A stretch of DNA of 30,335 bases from an uncultured bacterium (lineage in GTDB: Bacteria > Planctomycetota > UBA1135 > GCA-002686595). The stretch covers positions 1 through 30,335 of the forward strand of contig CAJXRJ010000004.1 of the NCBI GenBank assembly GCA_913058555.1, written 5' to 3'. The translations under genes were made by a program, and so were the position numbers. Shown in pieces: positions 8,603 to 16,695 of this stretch; the first letter of the stretch is position 1; every line of letters begins with the position of its first letter. Under the pieces are notes generated by a model, which worked only from the letters and a program-made list of their open reading frames with translations, did no database searches and was not told the DNA's origin.

Positions 8603-9643
8603 ATGATGAACCTCATTCGAAAGACACTGCTAGTGCTCGCCGTGGGCCTTGGCCTTGGGGCTTCAGGCGCCATGGCCCAAGACGTTCGTGAGGGGTCTCC
8701 GATCCTGCCCGCGCACCGAGCGATGTACGAACGGGGCCTTGGATACCTGGTGGCCAATCAGTCCACGAACGGCTCGTTCACGTCCGACGCGGGGGTGACC
8801 GGTATCTGCGTGATGGCGCTCCTCGCCTCGGGTGAAGATCCGAATTTCGGCCGCTATGCCGATGCCGTCCAGCGCGGCGTGGCATCGATCATCAAGTCCC
8901 AGAACCGAAGCAGCGGACAGCTGGGCAGCGGGATGTACCAGCACGGTTTTGCCATGCTCGCCCTCGCCGACTGCTACGGGGCGGTGGATGACCGGTTGTT
9001 GCAGAAGAAGGTGAAAGGCGTCAAGCGGACGATCGGAGAGTCCCTTGAGCTGGCCGTGCGCTGCGCGGTGACAAGCCAATCCAAGAACCCGTTCAAGGCC
9101 TGGCGCTACTCTCCGTCCGCGTCGGACGCGGATACGTCGGCTGCAGGGGCAGTTCTGATGGGTCTGCTCGGCGCACGCAACGCGGGCGTGGCGGTGCCGG
9201 ATGCCGCGATCGATGGGGCCCTTGAGTACTTCACGAACATGACGAGCAGCGACGGCGACGTCGGCTACTCAGGGATTGGAAGCTTCGGCCAGTCCAAGGC
9301 ACGGTCGTCGATTTGCACCCTTGTTTTCGCCGTCGCGAAGCGCCGCGATTCAGTGACCTACGAGGCCGCTTCCAAGCGTGTGATTTCGAACCGCAACGGC
9401 CCCAACGGTGGATGGGGACACCCGTGCTACACGCGGTACTACGTGTCCCAGGCCCTGTTCCAAGCGGACTACCGCGCTTGGCGCGACTGGTCCGTTGCGA
9501 ACACGCGCGACCTCATCAGCCGTCAAGGGGACGATGGCAGCATCAACCTCGGCGGTGGTTATCACGGTCCCCTCTACCAGACGGGCATGCTGCTCTTGTC
9601 GGCCGCCTTGGACTTCACTCTCTTGCCGGTCTACGAACGATGA
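8603..9643 (+). CDS. secreted prenyltransferase/squalene-oxidase-repeat toroid protein
   Basis: This 346-residue protein has a Sec signal peptide (LLVLAVGLGLGASGAMA, cleavage near residue 24). Repeated QxxxGSF/GGW-type alpha-barrel units follow: YLVANQSTNGSF, SQNRSSGQLG, GPNGGWGHPCYT and SRQGDDGSINLGG. These are typical of the alpha/alpha toroid found in squalene/hopene cyclases and prenyltransferases. At the place where class II cyclases carry DxDD this protein has DADTS (from residue 175), so terpene cyclase chemistry is unlikely. Such exported toroids are common beside BatA/VWA/DUF4175 genes in planctomycetes; their substrate is unknown, and a binding or structural role is an inference. 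Two ATGs (8603, 8606) are adjacent. The stop overlaps the next start at ATGA. Confidence 0.8.
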   Translation: MMNLIRKTLLVLAVGLGLGASGAMAQDVREGSPILPAHRAMYERGLGYLVANQSTNGSFTSDAGVTGICVMALLASGEDPNFGRYADAVQRGVASIIKSQNRSSGQLGSGMYQHGFAMLALADCYGAVDDRLLQKKVKGVKRTIGESLELAVRCAVTSQSKNPFKAWRYSPSASDADTSAAGAVLMGLLGARNAGVAVPDAAIDGALEYFTNMTSSDGDVGYSGIGSFGQSKARSSICTLVFAVAKRRDSVTYEAASKRVISNRNGPNGGWGHPCYTRYYVSQALFQADYRAWRDWSVANTRDLISRQGDDGSINLGGGYHGPLYQTGMLLLSAALDFTLLPVYER

Positions 9644-12063
9644 GCGCCACTTGGCTCCTCTCCGCTGCGTTGGTGATCAGCGCCGCTTCGCCACTTCGTG
9701 CCACCGCCCAGGACGGCGCTGACGCGGCCGATCACCAGTTCCGGGCGCGAGTTACCTTTGAGAACGATCGGGTTTTCACAGGACTCTTGAGCGTAGATGA
9801 CGAAGGCGAATTGCTGTTCGACTGCGACGTCTTGGGGGGCGAGGTCATCATCGACTTCCCGGCGGTGGCGAAGATCGAACGCCTCACCCAAGACGATCAG
9901 GTGGAGTCTGTTAGGTCTGGAGTCCAGGGGCCCTTGGGTTCCGGCGAAAAAGACACGATCAGCATGCTGGCGGGCCAGCTAGCGATCGGGACTTTGGAAG
10001 GCATTGGCGACGAATCGGTGACGTTCGCCAGCGAGATCTTCGGCACCTTGACCATCCCGCGCACTGAGGTGGGAGACCTGTTCCCGGGACGGCCCCAGGG
10101 TGCTTTGGCGGCCAATGGGGACGCAGCAAATGCAGGCGGCGATGGTGCTTCTCGTCCCCGCAAGGACGCTTGGTCGCCCTGGAATGTCATCGGTCCGCGG
10201 CCGAGTCTGATCACGGACGGCGCCGCCGCCGTGCTCGAAGGTCGCCGCACGGCGATCACGCGCAAGAAGGACCTGGTGGGACACCGAATCTCCGTAGAGC
10301 TCGAATGGCAAGGCCTGCCCGAGTTCCGGATCCGTTTCGGCGGGGAGATGAAGGAGCACCCGGCGAGGTCCTCCGAGGACAAGCCAACGTTCTCCCCCAC
10401 CGGCGGCACCGTGATGCAGCCCTGGTCCCGCACCCCGACGCTCTACGCCGGCACGGTGCCCGAGATCCAAGACGAATCGGCCCAGGACGATGCCGGAGGT
10501 TCAGACGCGGGGCCAGCCCAAGGTGAGCTGCGGCTCGCCCAGGCGACGGGAAGCCTCAGCCTCGACGCGGCATCGATCTTTCACTTCCTCGTGAAGGATG
10601 AAGGGACGCTGGTGTTTGAGTCCATCGAAGGAGCGAACGGGGCGCGGAGCACGATCAACATCGAGTTCCCCCTGGCGGCTCCCGTGGATCGCATCACGAT
10701 CGAGTCCCTCGGGCGCCCGCTGACGGTCCTCGGAATTGAAATGCGGGACCCCAATCAACTCGTCGATGCGGACGGACTGATGCACCTGGACCGGCCCCTG
10801 CGCGGCGGCGAACTGGTGGGTTTTGATGCCAAGACAGGACGCCTTCAGGTCACCGACGGCGAAGTGGAATTCCCCATGTGCCTGGGGGTGGCGTTCATGC
10901 CCCGGGACCGCCGCGATGAGATGAATCCGAACCGCCGGAGCCGGGAGCTCGGTCAGTTCAGGGCCCGCTCGGGCGAGACGCTCCACGCGAGCCAGGTCCT
11001 CCTCGATCAGGGCTCTTTCGCGGTGAAGTCGGCGTACCTTGTGGCGCCGACGCGCGTCCCCTTCGAGAGCATCCAATCCCTGACGATGCCCAAGCGCCGG
11101 GTGGTGCGCGGTGGTGCGAACTTCAAGATGTCCTTCGACGGCGAGGCCCAAATCGAAGCGGGCTTCCACGGCATCAGCAGCGACGAAGGCGGGTACCGGG
11201 TCCTCCGCAGCGAGCCCGGATTCAAAACGACCGTGGCGGGTCCGGTCGCCGGCCAGGTCTGGATCGAGCGCTCCACGCGGTCGCTCTTCCACGCTTCACG
11301 CCGCACCTACCCGCACGATGTGCTCTTGGCGGATGGGCAGACGTTCCCCGCCAGCATCGTCAGCGTCGATGAGACGAGCATTCGCCTGGCCACGCCCTTT
11401 GCGGACGAACCCCTCGATTTGCTTCAGTCCGACGTCAAAGCGTTGATGTTCGATCCGCGGCGCGCGGATTTCCTGCTCTCTGAGCTCACGGTGGAGCCGC
11501 GCCGCAAGCAGGACCCGAACATGGCGTTCCTCATTCAGACCAATGGTGAGGCGGTCAAGAAGGACAAAACCCTCGTGACGAAGCAGAAGCTGCGCCGTGC
11601 GCTGCTGGTGCCCAGGGCTCAAAAGGACAAGCCCGGCACGCACCTTCTCATCGCCAAGAACGGCGACCTCATGCGCGGGAAGATCGTGGGACGAGAGGAC
11701 GACTCCCTTCTGGTGGAGACGTCCGCGGGCGGAACCGTGGAGGTTCCCCTGGAGCGACTGGCGATCTGCGTCGGCGTCGAGCGGGCGGCGGTGGAAGGGG
11801 ATGACCCCCGAGAACGCAAGATCAAGACCACCCGATCCGGCGGCCAATGGACCGTGAACTTGGGCCCGCGCGCGACCCTGATCGGAGACATCGAGAAGGC
11901 CAATTCCAAGTCCCTCGTGCTGCGCCACCCCCTGCTCGGACGCATTGAAGTCTCGAGCGATGAATTCAAGCGCCTGGACTTCGGCCGAGGGTTCGCGCCG
12001 AAGTTCCGCAAGATCCTCGACTGGCAAACCGAGGACATGCCCGAGCCAAAGATCGGGGGCTGA
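9640..12063 (+). CDS. secreted protein with multiple ~45-residue beta modules
   Basis: An 807-residue protein. The start is ATG 9640, which overlaps the preceding stop (ATGA) and gives a signal peptide ending ATA|QDG near residue 23; the frame stays open upstream but that part is a shadow of the toroid gene. At least four, perhaps six, related modules are visible, with the pattern 'hydrophobic-x-(D/N)-G-x-x-h-x-G-x-h...D-(D/E)-x-x-h-x-h...G-x-h-x-h-P/S...h-x-x-h'. They lie near residues 33-80, 105-148, 561-608, 668-715 and 737-784, with a weaker one at 389-420. A central region near 170-270 (SPWNVIGPRPSLI, then IRIRFGGEM) may be a concanavalin/LamG-like beta-sandwich. No catalytic motif was recognised. 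It is the last gene of the plus-strand cluster and runs convergently into fmt. Confidence 0.6.
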   Translation: MSATWLLSAALVISAASPLRATAQDGADAADHQFRARVTFENDRVFTGLLSVDDEGELLFDCDVLGGEVIIDFPAVAKIERLTQDDQVESVRSGVQGPLGSGEKDTISMLAGQLAIGTLEGIGDESVTFASEIFGTLTIPRTEVGDLFPGRPQGALAANGDAANAGGDGASRPRKDAWSPWNVIGPRPSLITDGAAAVLEGRRTAITRKKDLVGHRISVELEWQGLPEFRIRFGGEMKEHPARSSEDKPTFSPTGGTVMQPWSRTPTLYAGTVPEIQDESAQDDAGGSDAGPAQGELRLAQATGSLSLDAASIFHFLVKDEGTLVFESIEGANGARSTINIEFPLAAPVDRITIESLGRPLTVLGIEMRDPNQLVDADGLMHLDRPLRGGELVGFDAKTGRLQVTDGEVEFPMCLGVAFMPRDRRDEMNPNRRSRELGQFRARSGETLHASQVLLDQGSFAVKSAYLVAPTRVPFESIQSLTMPKRRVVRGGANFKMSFDGEAQIEAGFHGISSDEGGYRVLRSEPGFKTTVAGPVAGQVWIERSTRSLFHASRRTYPHDVLLADGQTFPASIVSVDETSIRLATPFADEPLDLLQSDVKALMFDPRRADFLLSELTVEPRRKQDPNMAFLIQTNGEAVKKDKTLVTKQKLRRALLVPRAQKDKPGTHLLIAKNGDLMRGKIVGREDDSLLVETSAGGTVEVPLERLAICVGVERAAVEGDDPRERKIKTTRSGGQWTVNLGPRATLIGDIEKANSKSLVLRHPLLGRIEVSSDEFKRLDFGRGFAPKFRKILDWQTEDMPEPKIGG

Positions 12064-12117
12064 CCTCCGGTCCGGGCGCCCGATTTTGGGTCGCTTGTTT
12101 CTGTACGGCGAGGCCGC

Positions 12118-12141
12118 GGCCACTCAGCTGGGCCACTCAGC
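12118..12141. repeat. two-copy 13-base direct repeat between convergent genes
   Basis: GGCCACTCAGC occurs at 12118-12128 and again at 12131-12141, a 13-base period. The second copy covers the stop codon of fmt (read on the minus strand). The 73-base gap between the convergent genes holds no clear terminator; a short GC palindrome (GGGCGCCC) followed by GATTTTGGG is the only candidate and is weak. Confidence 0.5.
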
Positions 12142-13072
12142 CGAGGTGACAGCCGAGTTCCAGCTTCGCGCCCCGCAGGAACGCAGCGCCGTCCATGGCG
12201 CCTTTTCCGGCGGGTTTGACGGTCACGAGGTGGACGGCTGTCCCTTCGCCTGTGGCGACCACCAGCTCCGCGGTGTCGAGCAATTCACCCGGCGATGCCC
12301 CAGGCTTGGTGCTGGTGACCGGCACGGCTTGCAGCACCACCAGGTCGCGCCCGTCCGGAAGCGACGTTCGCGCGCCGGGCCATGTGGTCATGGCTCGCAC
12401 GTGCCTCGCGACCTCATCGGCGGGCCTTGTGAAGTCGATCCGGCCGTCTTCTTTCTTGAGCTTGGGCGCCAGGGTGACCCCATCCGGGTCCTGGGGTGTA
12501 AACGTAGCCGTGCCCGCGTCCAGCTGGTCGAGCGTTTCGATGAGGGCATCGGCGCCCAGGATCGATAGCCGATCGAAGAGGTCCGCTGCGGTCTCATCGG
12601 GACCGATGGCCGTGCGCTTCTCGAGGATCACATCGCCCGCGTCCAGGGCCAGGACCATGCGCTGGATGCTGACGCCGGTTTCGGCGTCCCCCGCGGCGAT
12701 GGCACGTTGAATCGGAGACGCCCCGCGCCAGCGGGGCAGCAGCGATCCATGCACGTTGAGGGCGCCGTGGGGGCACATCTCGAGGATGTTGGTGCGCAGG
12801 ATCTCGCCGTAGCTCGCGATGGCCAGGGCATCGGCGCCCAGCGCTGCGAGTGCGTCGACGAAGTCCTGGTCCTTCGTGGACTTCGGCTGAAGAACCGGGA
12901 GACCTGATTGGTCGGCGAGCAGCGCGAGCTCTGACCGAACGACCTCACGCCCCCGGCCGCGGGGGCGGTCCGGGGGCGTGACGAGTCCCAGGACCTGGTG
13001 GTCCTGGGACTGGAGCAAGCGCTCGAGGATCGGCGTCGCGAACGGCGGCGATCCCATGAAGACGACTCTCAC
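12137..13072 (-). CDS. fmt: methionyl-tRNA formyltransferase
   Basis: The enzyme transfers the formyl group from 10-formyl-tetrahydrofolate to Met-tRNA(fMet) in the cytoplasm, producing the initiator tRNA for bacterial translation. The 311 residues match the usual length. The N-terminal Rossmann-type domain starts MRVVFMGSPPFATPIL and carries the PDRPRGRG loop (about 34-41). The signature LNVHGSLLPRWRGASPIQ places the catalytic Asn at 106 and His at 108, and the catalytic Asp is D144 in LALDAGD. The C-terminal OB-fold part includes LKKEDGRIDF. The start is GTG at 13072, which overlaps the thioredoxin stop (GTGA), so translation is likely coupled. In many bacteria fmt lies beside def; here it follows a thioredoxin gene. 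Two strong stem-loops lie within its first ~125 bases. Confidence 0.95.
   Translation of the reverse strand: MRVVFMGSPPFATPILERLLQSQDHQVLGLVTPPDRPRGRGREVVRSELALLADQSGLPVLQPKSTKDQDFVDALAALGADALAIASYGEILRTNILEMCPHGALNVHGSLLPRWRGASPIQRAIAAGDAETGVSIQRMVLALDAGDVILEKRTAIGPDETAADLFDRLSILGADALIETLDQLDAGTATFTPQDPDGVTLAPKLKKEDGRIDFTRPADEVARHVRAMTTWPGARTSLPDGRDLVVLQAVPVTSTKPGASPGELLDTAELVVATGEGTAVHLVTVKPAGKGAMDGAAFLRGAKLELGCHLG
12948..12967 (-). other. perfect 8-bp GC stem-loop inside fmt
   Basis: CGCCCCCG and CGGGGGCG pair around the loop GCCG. The site encodes the conserved PRGRG loop of the enzyme, so codon choice in a GC-rich genome may explain it. Confidence 0.4.
12984..13011 (-). other. perfect 12-bp stem-loop near the 5' end of fmt
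   Basis: AGTCCCAGGACC (12984-12995) and its exact reverse complement (13000-13011) flank a 4-base loop. In fmt mRNA the hairpin lies about 60-90 bases after the start codon, in codons for the variable QSQDHQVLGL segment. A perfect 12-bp stem is longer than expected by chance in coding sequence. A role in slowing ribosomes or in attenuation is possible but not shown. Confidence 0.5.
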
Positions 13073-13392
13073 AGGTGCGGATCGATCTTGGCCTTGAGGC
13101 TCGCGAGGGGCTGGGAACCGAGGACCTGCTCCTGCACCTCACCGTTCTTGATCAGCATGAACGTCGGGATCGACACGATGCCGTACTTGGCCGCGATCTC
13201 TTGGTTGTCCTGGGTGTTCAGCTTGACCACCTTGACCTTGCCGTCGTACTCCTCGGCGAGCTTCTCGACGTAGGGAAGCATCGCTTTGCACGGGCCACAC
13301 CAGGGCGCCCAGAAGTCCACGAAAACGGGAATGTCGCTACCGAGGACGTCGGTGTCCCAGGTCGAATCGGTTACGTCGAGGAGGCTGCTCAT
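13069..13392 (-). CDS. trxA: thioredoxin
   Basis: A cytoplasmic disulfide reductase that is itself reduced by thioredoxin reductase. The 107-residue product matches the standard thioredoxin length. The redox motif WCGPCK is at residues 31-36, preceded by the buried FVDFWAP strand, and the cis-proline is P76 in IVSIPTF. The chosen start is ATG 13392 (MSSLLDVTD); the frame is open to 13524 but the extra N-terminal part does not look like thioredoxin. The stop overlaps the GTG of fmt. The 150 bases between scpA and this gene may hold its promoter; they include a CCCCG/CGGGG hairpin at 13473-13487 but no clear -35/-10 pair. Confidence 0.93.
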   Translation of the reverse strand: MSSLLDVTDSTWDTDVLGSDIPVFVDFWAPWCGPCKAMLPYVEKLAEEYDGKVKVVKLNTQDNQEIAAKYGIVSIPTFMLIKNGEVQEQVLGSQPLASLKAKIDPHL

Positions 13393-13542
13393 GGGAGTCT
13401 CTTGGGCTGGCCCTACGTTGTAGTGGGCCACATGGGAGGTATCTGGATAAGGCGCCGGCATTTCGCCGCGGGCCCCGTTCATCGGGGATTTCCGGGAGCC
13501 TTTCAAGGCGAACCCACGAATCACCGCGATCGCAGGAGCTTA

Positions 13543-14700
13543 TCAGGCTCGGTCGGATCCGGTGGGATCGGGTCCAGACTCGCTGGTGGGCGATTCTTCG
13601 GGCCCCCCTTCCACGGGGACTGACGAATCGATGGCTGGGGACTCTGGAGCGTTCTCAGGGTCGCCGTCGAGCTCATCCTCGGCGTCAGTGTCGTAGTCGG
13701 TCGGATCCCGGTCCAGCTCCGCGAGGGCGATGTCCGCGGCCGCATGGTCGGCGGCTTCGGTTTCGGACTCGTCGAGGGAGCTATCCAGGTCGTCCTCGTC
13801 TTCGTCCATGAACCGAGAGGCCCGGATCAGGTCGTCGAGGTCGTCCTCGTCGCCGTGCCCTGCCATCCAGTTCAGGAGGATGTCGTCCTCTTGGCGTTCC
13901 TGGACGGCGGTCACGAGGCCAATCTTCATCAGCTCCAGGAGTGCGCAGAAGGCGCCGACGATGCCCTCGCGGGTCGGCACGTCCCCCAGGGCCTCGACGA
14001 GGGCCCGCAGGGAGGCTCCATTGCCTGCCGACCGCACGGCCAGTCCGATCGTCTGCACGTACCACCGCAGGGGCCTTGGATCGCTCTTGATGTGGTGGGT
14101 GCGACCGGCGGCCGTTTCTCGCATCAGTCGCGAAAAGGTCGCCAGCAGGTCCCACGCGGTGATCTCACCTAGCTCGAACGTGCGTTCGGGCTCATTGTCC
14201 CGGACCTCGCCCCGGTAGCCGCGCTCGTGCTCGAGGGACCGCCGGTGGTATCGGTCGTCGAGGTCGTCGGAGGCCCCTTTGAAGCGTCGGTACTCGATCA
14301 GGCGCTGGATCAGCTCGTCCTGGGGGTCGAGATCATCCTCGAGCTCGACCTCTTCCCGGGGCAGCAGCGAGCGGGATTTGATCGCCATCAGGGTCGCTGC
14401 GATCACGAGGTACTCCCCGGCCACCTCAATATCGAGGTCCCGCAGCGCGCGCACGTGGGTCATGTACGACACGGCCACTTCGGCCAGGCGCACGTCCTGG
14501 ATTTCGACCTCCTGTTCCTTCACGAGGTGAAGCAGCAGGTCGAGGGGCCCCTGGAAGACCTCATCCAGGCGGACGGTGAAATCCTCCGTGCGGATGATGG
14601 ATGCGGATGGGGGCCCGGCTTCAGACCCGGCATCCAGCTGATCACCCTCTAGGGCGCCCTCGGGCTCCGTCGCGGGCTCGGTTTCGGACTCGGTCACCAT
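13543..14700 (-). CDS. scpA: segregation and condensation protein A with long acidic tail
   Basis: ScpA is the kleisin subunit of the SMC-ScpAB condensin complex, bridging the SMC head domains during chromosome segregation. After an acidic ~40-residue leader the diagnostic block FQGPLDLLLHLVKEQEVEIQ begins near residue 49, followed by VSYMTHVRAL, EYLVIAATLMAIKSRSLLP and LIQRLIEYRRFK. A winged-helix-like region (residues ~200-270) would contact the SMC head. The protein is 385 residues against about 240-280 for typical ScpA; the excess is mainly a C-terminal acidic tail (residues ~275-385) rich in D, E, S and P. The start is ATG 14700, with GGGGAG a few bases upstream. scpB is not in the window. 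The gene follows the M50 protease by 30 bases, suggesting co-transcription. Confidence 0.9.
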   Translation of the reverse strand: MVTESETEPATEPEGALEGDQLDAGSEAGPPSASIIRTEDFTVRLDEVFQGPLDLLLHLVKEQEVEIQDVRLAEVAVSYMTHVRALRDLDIEVAGEYLVIAATLMAIKSRSLLPREEVELEDDLDPQDELIQRLIEYRRFKGASDDLDDRYHRRSLEHERGYRGEVRDNEPERTFELGEITAWDLLATFSRLMRETAAGRTHHIKSDPRPLRWYVQTIGLAVRSAGNGASLRALVEALGDVPTREGIVGAFCALLELMKIGLVTAVQERQEDDILLNWMAGHGDEDDLDDLIRASRFMDEDEDDLDSSLDESETEAADHAAADIALAELDRDPTDYDTDAEDELDGDPENAPESPAIDSSVPVEGGPEESPTSESGPDPTGSDRA

Positions 14701-14730
14701 GGCTCCCCGTCAGCCTACGGGGTCGAAGCC

Positions 14731-15393
14731 CTACTTCACTACGCCAGCCATCCATTTGTAGAGGAACGACATGCCCTCCATGAGCTTCTCTTGGGCACCC
14801 GGCACCCAAAACACGAAGGCGAGCACCAGCAGGATTCCCACCACCTCGAAGTACCGGAAGAGCGGCCTCAGGGGCGGCAGGAGGTAGCTCAGGAGCCGCG
14901 AGCCATCCAGCGGCGGAATCGGCAGCAGGTTGAACACCGTGAGGAGGATGTTGAATTTCACGGACTCCATCAGGATGAGCATCGAGAGATCCTCGGTCGT
15001 GTGGAACCCCGCATGCTTGCGCAGGGCCTCGATCGCCGCCAGGGACCCCAGGGCCAACATGAAGTTCATCGCTGGCCCCGCCATGGCCACGAGAACCATG
15101 TCCCGGGCGGGGGACTTGAGGTTCTGATCGACCACCGGCACCGGTTTCGCGCCCCCAAAGAGCAGCCTCGGAATGCCCATCATCGGGAGCACGAACCACA
15201 TGAACGCGGGCAGCAGCACCGTCATCACGGGGTGGATGTGCTTGATCGGGTTGATCGTGAGCCGCCCGAGATCTTTCGCGGTCGTGTCCCCACGCCATGT
15301 CGCTACCCGAGCGTGGGCGTATTCGTGGAGGGTCAAAGCCAGGATGAGGCTTCCGATACCCCCGATCCCTACCCACGTGTCCTGACTCAGCAT
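14731..15393 (-). CDS. site-2 protease-type M50 intramembrane metalloprotease
   Basis: A 220-residue integral-membrane zinc protease of the compact, PDZ-less M50B type. The zinc motif HEYAH is at residues 23-27 in the first hydrophobic segment, and the second metal ligand lies in NLLPIPPLDG (155-164), the family NPxPPLDG signature. Further hydrophobic segments lie near 54-72, 98-122 and 183-199. This subfamily is often found next to scpA/scpB or trpS in bacteria, which fits the adjacency here; its substrates are mostly unknown. The start is uncertain: ATG 15393 is used, and a TTG at 15402 would add three residues. The gene is divergent from kdsD. Confidence 0.88.
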   Translation of the reverse strand: MLSQDTWVGIGGIGSLILALTLHEYAHARVATWRGDTTAKDLGRLTINPIKHIHPVMTVLLPAFMWFVLPMMGIPRLLFGGAKPVPVVDQNLKSPARDMVLVAMAGPAMNFMLALGSLAAIEALRKHAGFHTTEDLSMLILMESVKFNILLTVFNLLPIPPLDGSRLLSYLLPPLRPLFRYFEVVGILLVLAFVFWVPGAQEKLMEGMSFLYKWMAGVVK

Positions 15394-15451
15394 GTCCGAC
15401 AATGTAGGCGGGCACCGACCAGAATTCGCCAGGGTTTCGGGGCTATGGACC

Positions 15452-15482
15452 GTAGGAACACCTACCTGCCCGGGTACCTGCC
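15452..15482. promoter_or_regulatory. operator-like repeats in the divergent M50/kdsD spacer
   Basis: GTAGG and CCTAC pair around AACA (15452-15465), and TACCTGCC occurs twice at 15463-15470 and 15475-15482 with a 12-base period. The elements lie in the spacer between divergent genes, just upstream of a possible kdsD promoter, so they could be a regulator binding site. No known operator was recognised. Confidence 0.3.
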
Positions 15483-15502
15483 ACCAGAGATCGGCACGCG
15501 CC

Positions 15503-15532
15503 TTGTTCGGGGCTCCTCTTGCTCACTAGAAT
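15503..15532 (+). promoter_or_regulatory. possible sigma-70-type promoter for kdsD
   Basis: A TAGAAT hexamer (15527-15532) matches the -10 consensus at five of six positions. TTGTTC (15503-15508) is a weak -35 at an 18-base spacing. Transcription would start near 15539, giving a 5' leader of about 45 bases before the ATG at 15585. This is a pattern match only. Confidence 0.35.
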
Positions 15533-15584
15533 GAACTCCTTCGGCGCCGCTCCACCCCATTCCCGGACGGCCTGATAGCCAAAA

Positions 15585-16691
15585 ATGACTCAGGAGCCCC
15601 GCCCGGATCTTCGCCCCGAGATCCGCATAGACACCCGCGAGGGCTCCAGCCCGGAGACTCGGTCGAATCCCTCGGATTCGCACGCGGCGCCCAGCCAGCC
15701 ATCGGCTCGTATTCGGCCCGCGGCGAGGGGTGAACTCGTCCTTCGGATCGAGGCCGAGGCCATTGGCCGGCTCGCCGATGGCTTCGCCCACGGTCCGCGC
15801 GGTGAGGCCTTCGCCGCCGCCGTGCAGTGCGTGCTCGGATGCCAAGGTCAAACCGTCGTCACCGGCATGGGCAAGGCCGGCCTCGTGGGCCAGAAGATCT
15901 CCGCGACCCTCGCGAGCACCGGGACGCCGTCGTTCTTCCTGCACCCGGCCGAAGCGCTCCACGGGGACCTCGGTCGCATCCGCCCGGGGGACGTCGTCCT
16001 CGCGCTGTCGAACTCTGGCGAGACCGCCGAGGTCAACATGGTCATGGCCGCCGTCCGCAAGCTCGGGCTGCCGCTCATCGGCCTGACCGGCCGCGCGGAC
16101 TCGACCCTGGGCACCCATTCGGATCACCTCCTGGATATCGGGCGCGTCGAGGAGGCTTGTCCGCTGAAGCTCGCGCCCACCGCGAGCACAACCCTCATGC
16201 TTGCCCTCGGGGATGCCCTCGCGATGGCCGTGCTCGAGGAGCGCGAGTTTGGTCCCCGGGACTACGCGGTCTTCCACCCCGCCGGCAGCCTCGGTCGCCG
16301 GTTGATGCGGGTCGACGAGGTCATGCGAAAGGGGGATGCGCTGCCCCTGGTCCTCGCCGGCACCAGCGTCGCGGACGCTCTGATTCAAACATCGAAAACC
16401 AAGGGCCGCCCCGGCGCGTCGCTCGTCGTGGACGCCGACGGCGTGCTGTCAGGGATCTTCACCGACGGCGACCTGCGTCGCCTCCTGGAGGGCGGCTCCT
16501 TCGAGCGCCTGGAGCGACCCATCGACGAATTCATGGCGGCCCAGCCCAAAGTCCTGGCTCCCTCCGACCTCGCCGTGGATGCCCACCGCCTCCTGCGGGA
16601 GAACCGCATCGACATGGCGCCCGTGATCGATGAATCGAGGCGCCCCGTGGGTCTGATCGACGTGCAAGACCTGATCGAGGTGGGTATCTAA
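15585..16691 (+). CDS. kdsD: D-arabinose 5-phosphate isomerase (SIS + two CBS domains)
   Basis: The enzyme converts ribulose 5-phosphate to arabinose 5-phosphate, the first committed step toward Kdo, the inner-core sugar of LPS. Motifs are in the expected order: VVTGMGKAGLVGQKI (91-105), FFLHPAEALHGDLG (117-130), LALSNSGETAEV (139-150) and HPAGSLGRRL (231-240). Two CBS domains follow, the first containing GIFTDGDLRRLLEGG (290-304) and the second ending at residue 368. The protein is longer than the ~328-residue E. coli enzyme because of a ~40-residue Pro/Ser-rich leader of doubtful relevance. The start is ATG 15585. The downstream LPS-export gene begins four bases after the stop, so both are probably one transcript. 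This supports KdsD over GutQ-type function. Confidence 0.92.
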   Translation: MTQEPRPDLRPEIRIDTREGSSPETRSNPSDSHAAPSQPSARIRPAARGELVLRIEAEAIGRLADGFAHGPRGEAFAAAVQCVLGCQGQTVVTGMGKAGLVGQKISATLASTGTPSFFLHPAEALHGDLGRIRPGDVVLALSNSGETAEVNMVMAAVRKLGLPLIGLTGRADSTLGTHSDHLLDIGRVEEACPLKLAPTASTTLMLALGDALAMAVLEEREFGPRDYAVFHPAGSLGRRLMRVDEVMRKGDALPLVLAGTSVADALIQTSKTKGRPGASLVVDADGVLSGIFTDGDLRRLLEGGSFERLERPIDEFMAAQPKVLAPSDLAVDAHRLLRENRIDMAPVIDESRRPVGLIDVQDLIEVGI

Positions 16692-16695
16692 TCCC

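Noticed and set aside
9313..9639. N-terminal extension of the 807-residue protein
   Set aside because: The frame is open, but this part lies inside the toroid gene and lacks the signal peptide that starts at the ATG at 9640.
8603..9643. Squalene-hopene cyclase
   Set aside because: Repeats of the toroid fold are present but the catalytic DxDD motif is not (DADTS instead), the protein is about half the usual length, and it has a secretion signal.
13473..13487. CCCCG/CGGGG hairpin as a terminator for scpA
   Set aside because: On the transcribed strand it is followed by GC-rich sequence with no T-run.
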